From JAXFPC01 sp034180005 (GTDB lineage Bacteria; Bacillota; Negativicutes; Acidaminococcales; Acidaminococcaceae), in assembly GCA_034180005.1 (NCBI GenBank), contig JAXFPC010000028.1:1-64000 (forward strand): DNA of 64,000 nt. The letters are read 5' to 3'. Positions 49,650 through 57,404 of this stretch are shown here, in pieces. The notes under the pieces were generated by a model. It did not search any database, had not been told where the DNA came from, and was given only the letters and a program-made list of their open reading frames with translations. Numbering within the stretch: the first letter of the stretch is position 1; each line of letters starts with the position of its first letter. Position numbers and translations under genes: made by a program.

Positions 49650-51074
49650 TCATAACATCTGTTTCATTATTTTTTTGTAGGCTTCCACACCCGGTTGATC
49701 ATACGCGTCAACATCTGCAAATTCACCCTCATATGCAACGGACAGCATGAGAAAATACATCATCTGTCCCAAATAATATTCGTTGATGCGCGGCATTATG
49801 AATTTGGCACTGTAACGTTCATCCCCCGCCAAAGCTTTTTCATTTGATTCCAAAGCGATATTCAGAGCGGCATGCATATCAAATCCGTCATATTGATCGA
49901 AAAATTCGTTACCTTTAAACGGATTGACTAATTTTATATTTTTATTTGTTTCTCTGACCGACAAAAATTGTATAACTTTATTCAGCCTGCCGTCCTGATG
50001 CTGCTGAGTTTGAGCATGCATATCCGTCGTACCGACAGCGACGACTGGAGTCCTGCCGTAGTTGACGACAGCACCCTTTCGATTGCGGCGCTTCCCCAAA
50101 GATTCCGCCAAAAGCTGTACGTACCATTCACTCAAAGCTTTTAAATCCATACTGTACGGCATGAAAATCTCTATATCGCGACCCTTGCCGTAAGCGAGGA
50201 ATTTCAATGCAGCATTGACCAGAGCCGGGTTATCATGCGGAACCGCTTCTCGGCAATACTCATCCATATCCCTGGCACCGCGTAAAAATTCTTCTATATC
50301 TCCGCCCAAAGCAGCCAAAGTCAACAGTCCGGGATCCGTCATAACGGAAAAGCGCCCGCCGATACCGTTCTTGATGTCAAAAATATCCCACCCCTTTTCT
50401 ACCGCTAAAGCGTACAAAGGCAGATCCGGGCGACCCTTATCGGTAACGACAGTGCAAGCAAGCTCAATTTCAGTTGCCGCTCCGAGCACGTCGCAGAAAT
50501 ATAAAAAACCGGTAATCGGTTCGACAGTTGTTCCTGATTTGCTTATGACGATGAGCATAATCTTCAGGCTTTTTTCCAGGCTGAGATATTCCAATTCTTC
50601 CGCAAGATCACGACAATCCGCCGCATCAAGATTATTGCCGCAAAAATAAATCCGCGGATACCCCTGCCGAATATTTTGATTACGATTCCAGGAATTTCCT
50701 CCCAGCGCATTTCTCAGTACCTTGTTGCCGAGATAGGATCCGCCCACACCGAAAAAAATCACCGCGTCATAATCTTTAAGCCTTCTGCCGTATTCAATTA
50801 GACGTCGTATAGAATGTTTATCGTTGGGGTTGCCGTCTTTTACGAAAGGCATTTTTGCAAAAAAAACAGGTTCTTCGATACCGTCTTTGGAAAAATGTCC
50901 CGAAGCGAAACCTTCCTCACGAATCTTGGTCACTGCCGCATCCGCGCAGTAACCTCTGTCAGTAATAAACCGCTCAACATCCTGTTCGAACAATCTGCCC
51001 TCGCCGAACATATTTGTAAAGTTGAAAACCATGCCCTCAGGCATGCTGAAAACTTTCTGCAAAGTCCGTTGCAC
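49650..51074 (-). CDS. pgi: glucose-6-phosphate isomerase
   Basis: 474 residues. Interconverts glucose-6-phosphate and fructose-6-phosphate. Sugar-phosphate motif FFGVGGSYLGNKVL near 110, SKSGTTVEP near 180, catalytic-site GGRFSVMTDPGLL near 245, the His region TTDMHAQTQQHQDG near 355, and a Lys near the C-terminus. The start is GTG with AGGAG 4 bases away; an in-frame ATG 30 bases further in is the alternative. A TTGAAA-17-TGTAGT promoter can be read just upstream. Confidence 0.93.
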   Translation of the reverse strand: MQRTLQKVFSMPEGMVFNFTNMFGEGRLFEQDVERFITDRGYCADAAVTKIREEGFASGHFSKDGIEEPVFFAKMPFVKDGNPNDKHSIRRLIEYGRRLKDYDAVIFFGVGGSYLGNKVLRNALGGNSWNRNQNIRQGYPRIYFCGNNLDAADCRDLAEELEYLSLEKSLKIMLIVISKSGTTVEPITGFLYFCDVLGAATEIELACTVVTDKGRPDLPLYALAVEKGWDIFDIKNGIGGRFSVMTDPGLLTLAALGGDIEEFLRGARDMDEYCREAVPHDNPALVNAALKFLAYGKGRDIEIFMPYSMDLKALSEWYVQLLAESLGKRRNRKGAVVNYGRTPVVAVGTTDMHAQTQQHQDGRLNKVIQFLSVRETNKNIKLVNPFKGNEFFDQYDGFDMHAALNIALESNEKALAGDERYSAKFIMPRINEYYLGQMMYFLMLSVAYEGEFADVDAYDQPGVEAYKKIMKQML

Positions 51075-51168
51075 CTCTCTCCTGATATACTACACACTTT
51101 TTGCACAGCCTTTTCAATCCGCAATGCATCTTGCAAAAAGCGCCATAGACGCTGACCTCTTCTCATAT

Positions 51169-52869
51169 TTAAATGTCCAGCAAATGCACCTTACCCGAAA
51201 CAGTATCTGTAAGTACATAAATATCTCCATAATCTTTCGTAAGCCAGTGATATTTAAAGCATTCCACCGGATATTTCTTATTGATTGTGCTCCAACTGCC
51301 ATACTCATAGTCGGGTACATATTTTTTCACTTTTGTTTCGTCTCTCCAAAAGCGGGACATCTTCTCAAATATTTCCTGGCGACGCCAGTTAAGCCATTCC
51401 GGTCGCCAATCCTTTATATGCACAAAGACATCAAATCTTAATATTTCCAGGAGAACTTCCGCCTTTCGGCAATCGTATTTCTCCAAAATAAATCCATGCA
51501 GTAATTTGGCAACGCTTTTATTGTTATGCTGCCGCATAAAACCGTCATGCTCATGCCACCAGCCGGTGAGTTCACAATAAAATTCAAAGGCGTTACTTTC
51601 ACTGCAACTTATAAGAGCGCGCATCGTATTTTTAAAGCAACTGTTATTTCCGGTGTGATCAAATACCTCTTCCAGCATTTTCAGCATACGCAGATCATGA
51701 TACCGCAAATATTTAGTAGCCAAAATTTCGTAAGGCGGCTGAGGCATAAACACAAGTCTGTGCTTATGCTGTTGCGCAGCCAGTTCCGTTCCCGGCAAAA
51801 CTTTCAAAAAACCTAACTGCAACTTATCTGCATTCAGATCATGCACTGCATTAAAAGACTCGGCAAACTCCGACAGTCCCTCGAATGGAAGTCCCGCAAT
51901 GAGATCGACATGAATATGGATATTTTTTGTTTCCAAAAGCCTCTTGATGTTTCCTGAAAGCAGCTGCCAATCATCCCATCTGTTGATTGCGCGCAACGTA
52001 GCCGCGTTTGTGCTCTGAATTCCTATCTCAAATTGAAAACGTCCTGCGGGAACCTTCGCCAAAAAATCCAGCGCATTTTCCGAAAGAGTGTCAGCTTTGA
52101 TCTCAAAATGAAACACCGTTTTTGTGTCAGCCGCAGCCAAATATTTCATGATCGGTAAAAAATAGCTTTCATCCAAATTATATGTTCTGTCGACAAATTT
52201 TACAAGCTCCACCTTTGCCTCAAGAAAACGGTCCAAATCGCGCAGAACATATTCCAAGGGCCGCTTTCTGACATTTTTAGAAATACCGGAAAGACAGTAA
52301 GCGCATCTGTACGGACAGCCTCTGGTACATTCGTAATAAACGATTTTGCGACTGTCTCTTATTTGTTCGATATCATCATACGGGAACGGTAATATCGCCA
52401 AATCTTCAACTACCGTCGGCCCGCCGTTCAGCATAACACCGTCGGCGGAACGATAAGCAATATTTTCTGGAACAGCTCCACCTTTACGCAGGTATTTCAA
52501 CAAAGCGGCAAAAGACCGTTCTCCCTCGCCCTGCACAATATAATCGACAACGGGAAGTTCCGCAAAGGCTTTGGCTACTGCAAAAGAAACTTCCGGTCCT
52601 CCGAGAACAATAACTGCTTCCGGCCGCAATAATTTCAACATCACCGCAAGTTCAAAGACATAGCGGCGATTCCAAATATGTACTGAAAACCCGTAGACAT
52701 CTGCCGCGCTGTTGATTAAATTATCAAGAACAGACTGCATCCGAGTGTTTATTGTTTCTTCGACCAGTTCGATCTCTTCACCGCAATCTCGCGCGTACTG
52801 AGCCACATAACGTATTCCCAATCCTGTGTGCACATATTTGCTGTTTATAGAAATTAATACAGTCTTCAT
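51169..52869 (-). CDS. B12-binding-domain radical SAM protein with DUF4080 tail
   Basis: 566 residues. The N-terminal Rossmann cobalamin-binding-like domain (1 to about 135, VLGGPEVSF) is followed by the radical SAM core with CxxxCxxC at GCPYRCAYC (about 186-194) and the C-terminal DUF4080 region (about 370-566). The family resembles MiaB/HpnJ-like methylthio or methyl transferases, but the substrate is unknown; many DUF4080 members occur in anaerobic Firmicutes. If it binds cobalamin it would be a user of the cobamide made here. Divergent from pepF, with its own extended -10 promoter. Confidence 0.88.
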   Translation of the reverse strand: MKTVLISINSKYVHTGLGIRYVAQYARDCGEEIELVEETINTRMQSVLDNLINSAADVYGFSVHIWNRRYVFELAVMLKLLRPEAVIVLGGPEVSFAVAKAFAELPVVDYIVQGEGERSFAALLKYLRKGGAVPENIAYRSADGVMLNGGPTVVEDLAILPFPYDDIEQIRDSRKIVYYECTRGCPYRCAYCLSGISKNVRKRPLEYVLRDLDRFLEAKVELVKFVDRTYNLDESYFLPIMKYLAAADTKTVFHFEIKADTLSENALDFLAKVPAGRFQFEIGIQSTNAATLRAINRWDDWQLLSGNIKRLLETKNIHIHVDLIAGLPFEGLSEFAESFNAVHDLNADKLQLGFLKVLPGTELAAQQHKHRLVFMPQPPYEILATKYLRYHDLRMLKMLEEVFDHTGNNSCFKNTMRALISCSESNAFEFYCELTGWWHEHDGFMRQHNNKSVAKLLHGFILEKYDCRKAEVLLEILRFDVFVHIKDWRPEWLNWRRQEIFEKMSRFWRDETKVKKYVPDYEYGSWSTINKKYPVECFKYHWLTKDYGDIYVLTDTVSGKVHLLDI

Positions 52870-52896
52870 ATCCGACTCCGCTGATTTAATAACCGC

Positions 52897-52930
52897 ATTA
52901 TAACATATTTCTTTCGCTTTGTGTTATAAT
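52897..52930. promoter_or_regulatory. pair of divergent extended -10 promoters (radical SAM / pepF)
   Basis: Minus-strand TGTTATAAT (TATAAT at 52897-52902) reads into the radical SAM gene; plus-strand TGTTATAAT (TATAAT at 52925-52930) reads into pepF. The -35 regions overlap and are weak in both directions. Confidence 0.65.
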
Positions 52931-52964
52931 CAAAGTCAGTTCACGTAGTAAAGGAGATGAGCGA

Positions 52965-54785
52965 ATGCAAACCGCTTTTGAGGATGCACCGTTACACGGA
53001 AGCAGTGTTAACCGTAAAGATATACCGCAAAAATATAAATGGGCCGTTGAAGATATTTTCCCCGATGCAACCGCTTGGAAAACAGCCTGCTCAAAATTCA
53101 GAAAAGAACTTGCCGTTCTTGCTGCCGGGAAAGGGACAATAACAAACGCGTCATCGCTGCTGCACATTTTAAAATTGCAGGAACGATTGGCATGTGATCT
53201 TGATAAAATTTACGCCTATCCACGCTTGCAACTCGATGCCGATAACGGCAACTCCGAACTGCAAAATTTATCAGGTCAGGCAGAAACTGTCGCAGCCGAA
53301 TTTTCTCAAGCAGCCGCTTATATAGAACCGGAGATTGCGGCTCTGATACGCGAAAAATCGGAAGACATTATCAGCGAAGAGCCTGAACTTCAAAAATATA
53401 ATTTCTACATAAAAAATATGCTGCGTTCCTCCGAGCATATTTTAACCACCGCACAGGAAGATATTTTAGCGCACAGTCGCCTGGCAACGGGTAACGCGGT
53501 AACAATCTTCCGTTCTCTTGTCAGCGCGGATATAAACTTTCCCGATGCAACCGACAGCAATGGCAATCCTCATCCGGTCAGCGAAGGCGTTTATATGCTC
53601 AACATTACTTCCCCTGACAGGGAATTGCGCAGAACTTCCTTTGAAAATCTCATGCGTACCTATCGCAATTACAGAAACACTTTGGCGTCAACTTTAACTG
53701 CCGCCTCGCGTTCCGCAAATTTCTACGCCACCGCGCGAAAATACTCGAGCACTTTAGAGGCCAGTCTTGACAGCGATAATCTTCCCACGTCTTTGTATGA
53801 CGGTTTAATCGAAACAATCCGCGCAAATTTGGAACCGCTGCACGAATATATGGAACTGAAAAAAACTGTGCTAGGCTTGGAAGAATTACAACCTTACGAC
53901 ATTTATGTGCCTCTTACGTCAGTCGGAGATTCTTTCTCCCGCTCTTTTGCAGAAGCCTGCGAAATGGTGAAGCAGGCGCTGGAACCTCTGGGTCAGGAAT
54001 ACGCGGCTGTTTTAAATAAAGCCTTTCGTGAACGCTGGATAGATATCTATGAAAATCAAGGCAAACGTTCAGGAGCATATTCTTGGGGAGTTTACGGAGT
54101 GCATCCGTTTGTGCTGCTCAACTATCAGCCTCGCTACAACAGCATCTCCACTATCGCCCACGAACTTGGACATGCTTTGCACAGCTATTTCAGCAGCCGC
54201 AAGCAAAATTATATTAATTCGGAGTATACTATTTTCTGCGCCGAAGTCGCTTCCACGACGAATGAAATTATGCTTATGGACTACGCTGTCCGACACGCAG
54301 ACAAAAACCAGAGAATTTACCTTTTATGTCAATTCCTCGAAACTGTTCGCACTACCGTTTACCGCCAAGTGCAGTTTGCCGAGTTTGAAAAATTTATTCA
54401 CGGTGAAATAGCCGAAGGTCGTTCTTTGCAGGCGGATACTCTCGATGGCTATTGGCTGTCCAGCAATAAATCGTACTACGGACCGGCTCTGACAGCGCAT
54501 CCCTATCTTGCCTGTGAATGGTCGCGCATACCGCACTTCTATACGCCGTTTTACGTCTATAAATATGCCACCGGTTATTCCGCTGCCACAGCTTTGGCTG
54601 CCGGAATTTTATCAGGACAAACGGGAGCTGTTGAACAATACTTAAAATTTCTCGCATCAGGAGGCAGCGACTATTCTCTTAATCTTTTACGTCAAGCCGG
54701 AGCCGATCTCACCACACCCCAGCCTATAACCGTCACGCTGCAAAAATTTTCACAGAAACTGCAGGAGCTGAAATCCTTGCTTTAA
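52965..54785 (+). CDS. pepF: oligoendopeptidase F (M3B)
   Basis: 606 residues. Cytoplasmic zinc peptidase that cuts peptides of roughly 7-17 residues. The zinc motif HELGH is near residue 398 (IAHELGHALHSYF), with the third ligand Glu in FCAEVASTTNE. No signal peptide. AAGGAG precedes the ATG. One of only three plus-strand genes in the window. A bidirectional terminator shared with the CobW-like gene follows. Confidence 0.96.
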   Translation: MQTAFEDAPLHGSSVNRKDIPQKYKWAVEDIFPDATAWKTACSKFRKELAVLAAGKGTITNASSLLHILKLQERLACDLDKIYAYPRLQLDADNGNSELQNLSGQAETVAAEFSQAAAYIEPEIAALIREKSEDIISEEPELQKYNFYIKNMLRSSEHILTTAQEDILAHSRLATGNAVTIFRSLVSADINFPDATDSNGNPHPVSEGVYMLNITSPDRELRRTSFENLMRTYRNYRNTLASTLTAASRSANFYATARKYSSTLEASLDSDNLPTSLYDGLIETIRANLEPLHEYMELKKTVLGLEELQPYDIYVPLTSVGDSFSRSFAEACEMVKQALEPLGQEYAAVLNKAFRERWIDIYENQGKRSGAYSWGVYGVHPFVLLNYQPRYNSISTIAHELGHALHSYFSSRKQNYINSEYTIFCAEVASTTNEIMLMDYAVRHADKNQRIYLLCQFLETVRTTVYRQVQFAEFEKFIHGEIAEGRSLQADTLDGYWLSSNKSYYGPALTAHPYLACEWSRIPHFYTPFYVYKYATGYSAATALAAGILSGQTGAVEQYLKFLASGGSDYSLNLLRQAGADLTTPQPITVTLQKFSQKLQELKSLL

Positions 54786-54795
54786 ATTATACGAA

Positions 54796-54835
54796 AAGCC
54801 TGTCACCATTCAAACGGTGACAGGCTTCTTTATTT
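54796..54835. terminator. bidirectional terminator between pepF and the CobW-like gene
   Basis: 12-bp stem AAGCCTGTCACC with GGTGACAGGCTT, T-rich on the plus side (CTTTATTTTT) and TTTTCG on the minus side. The stop codon of the CobW-like gene lies inside the loop. Confidence 0.85.
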
Positions 54836-55790
54836 TTCCTTTGGACAACTTGAGTCTTCTCTTCGGCAATTTAAAAAATTGTTCTATGACCGACTTACGC
54901 AACCCTCTACCTATTACGACAGCCTGATTCTCTTGAGGAGGTTCGCAGCCGGTAATCGCATAGTCTCCCTCTACCAAGTCGAATCTGATACCGAAGCCGC
55001 CGGCCTTAAAATGTCCTTTGGCTCTCGCCACTCTGCCGCCGTATCCGTGTACCAAAAATTCCAGAACCGTCGCCAATTCACCTGGATTATCTATGCCGAT
55101 ATTTTCCAGACTGATATTTTCCCAAACCTCACTCTGCGGAAGTTCCTGCTGCAAAAATTTAAAAGCAGGTTTATCGACGTTATCCGTTTCCACGATGAGT
55201 TCTTTGTTAAGCAACGCCAACCACTCGTTTTCCTGCCACGAATCGTAGTGCGTTAAAGGAAACGCCGTATTCGTACCGAGCGACAAATTTTCTTTTACTC
55301 TTTGAAAATCGTCCGCGGCAAATTTTTCAGACTTACTCAGCACGACAGTGCCGGCTGTGTACAACTGATTTTTAAAAAGTTCGTCGTATTCTTTCCTGCT
55401 TTTTTCATAGTGGAGCGCATCAACTATAGTTATCGGCGCAAGAAGACCGATTCTTTCATACGCTATTTTATTAAGCTGTTCTACAATTCTGCTCGGCCAC
55501 GCTACGCCGCTCGGCTCAACTATCAGATACTCCGGATCGATCGAATTGGCGACAGTCATGACGGAATGTGCAAAATCAAGATTAAGCGAACAGCATATGC
55601 AACCTTCCGTCAACTCCCAAACTTTCATCTGTTGTGCGCTCGGATTCGTCCTCAATATCTCGGCATCAATATTCAGTGAAGCGAATTCGTTTTCCATTAT
55701 GACAAATTGCTTACCTGTACGTTCCGCCATTTTTTTGATAAACGTCGTCTTTCCTGCGCCGAGGAATCCGCTGATAATCAATATTTTCAT
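54810..55790 (-). CDS. CobW/G3E-family metallochaperone-type GTPase
   Basis: 326 residues. P-loop GFLGAGKTT (about 8-16), the family's metal-binding CxCC motif in GCICCSLN (about 64-71), switch region VEPSGVA, and a C-terminal CobW_C-like domain (KGHF). G3E GTPases insert or deliver metals (Zn, Ni, Co). The ATG at 55790 has GAGG; GTG 55796 is the alternative. The start lies directly after the terminator of the zinc alcohol dehydrogenase gene, with no room for a promoter, so it may depend on readthrough. Metal and client unknown. Confidence 0.87.
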   Translation of the reverse strand: MKILIISGFLGAGKTTFIKKMAERTGKQFVIMENEFASLNIDAEILRTNPSAQQMKVWELTEGCICCSLNLDFAHSVMTVANSIDPEYLIVEPSGVAWPSRIVEQLNKIAYERIGLLAPITIVDALHYEKSRKEYDELFKNQLYTAGTVVLSKSEKFAADDFQRVKENLSLGTNTAFPLTHYDSWQENEWLALLNKELIVETDNVDKPAFKFLQQELPQSEVWENISLENIGIDNPGELATVLEFLVHGYGGRVARAKGHFKAGGFGIRFDLVEGDYAITGCEPPQENQAVVIGRGLRKSVIEQFFKLPKRRLKLSKGKIKKPVTV

Positions 55791-55800
55791 ATCCACCTCT

Positions 55801-55831
55801 AAAAAAGGGAAGCCGAAAAGCTTCCCTTTTT
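55801..55831 (-). terminator. terminator between alcohol dehydrogenase and CobW-like gene
   Basis: Stem AAAAAGGGAAGC with GCTTCCCTTTTT and a 6-base loop. The T-run passes straight into the AGAGGTGG ribosome site of the next gene. Confidence 0.88.
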
Positions 55832-55847
55832 CACAACAATATCATCT

Positions 55848-56903
55848 TTAAAGAATAACAACAGGCTTAATGAGTTCCGCCGGTTTATTCTTCATGAGCA
55901 GCAGCGCGTCTTCCACATGCTCGAATCCTTTGAATTTGTGCGTCAACATCGGTTTTACGTCAAGCTTGCCGCATTCCAGCAAACTTGCCAATTTTTCCAA
56001 GCGTAATCTTCCGCCGGGCATCAATCCGCCGACAATCTGTTTATGACCCATGCCTACGCCCCACTCTATGCGTGGAATGTTGATGTAAGTGCCTTCTCCC
56101 AGATAATTAACATTACCGATCTTGCCGCCCGGTTTCAAACATTTGATAACCTCTTCAAATGTTTCCACAGTGCCTCCGGCTACTACAGCTTTGTCGACAC
56201 CTTTACCGCCGGTCATAGCAAGAACCTGCTCATCTATGGATCCGTCTTTATAACCGACAAAATCGGTTGCGCCGTAACCTTTAGCAGCATCACGGCAAAC
56301 TTGCCGCGTACCTACCGCGATAATTCGTGAAGCGCCGCGCAGGTTCGCGCCGGCCACAGACATTAACCCGACAGGACCGATGCCTACTACCAACACAGTA
56401 TCGCCGAACTGCACGTCTGCCAATTCCACGCCGTGGAATCCTGTAGGCACCATATCGGAAAGCATGCACGCTTCTTCCGGACTTATGCTGTCGGGAAGGT
56501 GCGCCAAATTCGCATCTGCATCATTCACGTGAAAATATTCGCCGAATACTCCGTCCTTAAAGTTAGAAAATTTCCATCCGGCAAGCATGCCGCCGGAATG
56601 CATAGGATAACCTGCCTGAGCTTCCAAAGAACCCCAGTCGGGAGTTATAGCGGCTACCATGATGCGATCACCCGGTTTAAAGTCTTTGACAAGCGAGCCA
56701 ACTTCTTCAACTACGCCGCAGCCTTCATGCCCCAAAATCATGTTATGCCTTTCTCCGATTGCTCCTGCCCAAACCGTATGCACGTCTGACGTACATGGAG
56801 AAACAGCCAGGGGCTTGATAATAGCATCTTTAGGACCGCAGACGGGACGCTCCTTTTCAATCCAGCCTGTCTCACCGATACGAAGCATTGCAAAACCTTT
56901 CAT
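55848..56903 (-). CDS. adh: NADP-dependent secondary (isopropanol-type) alcohol dehydrogenase
   Basis: 351 residues, very like the Clostridium beijerinckii enzyme from the first residues (MKGFAML). Zinc ligands Cys37 (PCTSD), His59 (LGHEG) and Asp150 (SDMVPTGFHG) are present; there is no structural-zinc Cys cluster. Coenzyme loop GTRQVC with Arg and a later Tyr in GYGATD fits NADP(H) preference. It reduces acetone and related ketones or aldehydes, or oxidises secondary alcohols. AAAGGAGG ribosome site and a strong own promoter. The downstream CobW-type GTPase could be connected to its zinc supply (inference). Confidence 0.94.
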   Translation of the reverse strand: MKGFAMLRIGETGWIEKERPVCGPKDAIIKPLAVSPCTSDVHTVWAGAIGERHNMILGHEGCGVVEEVGSLVKDFKPGDRIMVAAITPDWGSLEAQAGYPMHSGGMLAGWKFSNFKDGVFGEYFHVNDADANLAHLPDSISPEEACMLSDMVPTGFHGVELADVQFGDTVLVVGIGPVGLMSVAGANLRGASRIIAVGTRQVCRDAAKGYGATDFVGYKDGSIDEQVLAMTGGKGVDKAVVAGGTVETFEEVIKCLKPGGKIGNVNYLGEGTYINIPRIEWGVGMGHKQIVGGLMPGGRLRLEKLASLLECGKLDVKPMLTHKFKGFEHVEDALLLMKNKPAELIKPVVIL

Positions 56904-56969
56904 AAATAAAACCTCCTTTGTCGTTTATTATATTTATCATCGGATTACCGTTGCTTATCTTACACTTAC

Positions 56970-56998
56970 AGTATACCAATTTAACATCACATATTCAA
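56970..56998 (-). promoter_or_regulatory. promoter of the alcohol dehydrogenase gene
   Basis: Minus-strand TTGAAT (56993-56998), 17-base spacer, TGGTATACT extended -10 (TATACT 56970-56975). Confidence 0.8.
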
Positions 56999-57170
56999 CT
57001 TAGGCTTAATCTGAAATACCTTCTCCGCCTTCACTACATTCCCTGATCCTGTTCCTCGAAGAATGTATAAAAATCGAACTTACATTGAGCGATAATCCCT
57101 TTTCTCGTAATAATTTTTGACATCCCACCGCAGGAACTATCAATACGCACCGGATATTTTCATTGCATAC

Positions 57171-57371
57171 TCAGTAAAAGTAACTTACCAAATAAACCAA
57201 TCCCACAAGCAAGCCTCCCCAAGCACTGTGACGCAGCTTATCTTCATTCACGCTTTCCTGACCCGCTTTTTTGAGTAAATTTATTCCTCCTGATAAAAGC
57301 CACAGCGATATGGCAATGATTACTAAGGCCAGTCCGCTCCATAAATCCAATTGCGCAAAAAATTCCGTCAT
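57171..57371 (-). CDS. small two-helix membrane protein, unknown function
   Basis: 66 residues. Two hydrophobic segments (about 12-30 and 48-64) are joined by a charged loop rich in Lys/Glu (KKAGQESVNEDKLRHS). It follows addA by about 34 bases on the same strand, probably in the same transcript. ATG 57371 lies 11 bases after GAGAGG; GTG 57383 is the alternative start. I do not recognise the family. Confidence 0.6.
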   Translation of the reverse strand: MTEFFAQLDLWSGLALVIIAISLWLLSGGINLLKKAGQESVNEDKLRHSAWGGLLVGLVYLVSYFY

Positions 57372-57404
57372 CTTCAAATTCACCTCTCAAACATTCGCAG
57401 CGCT

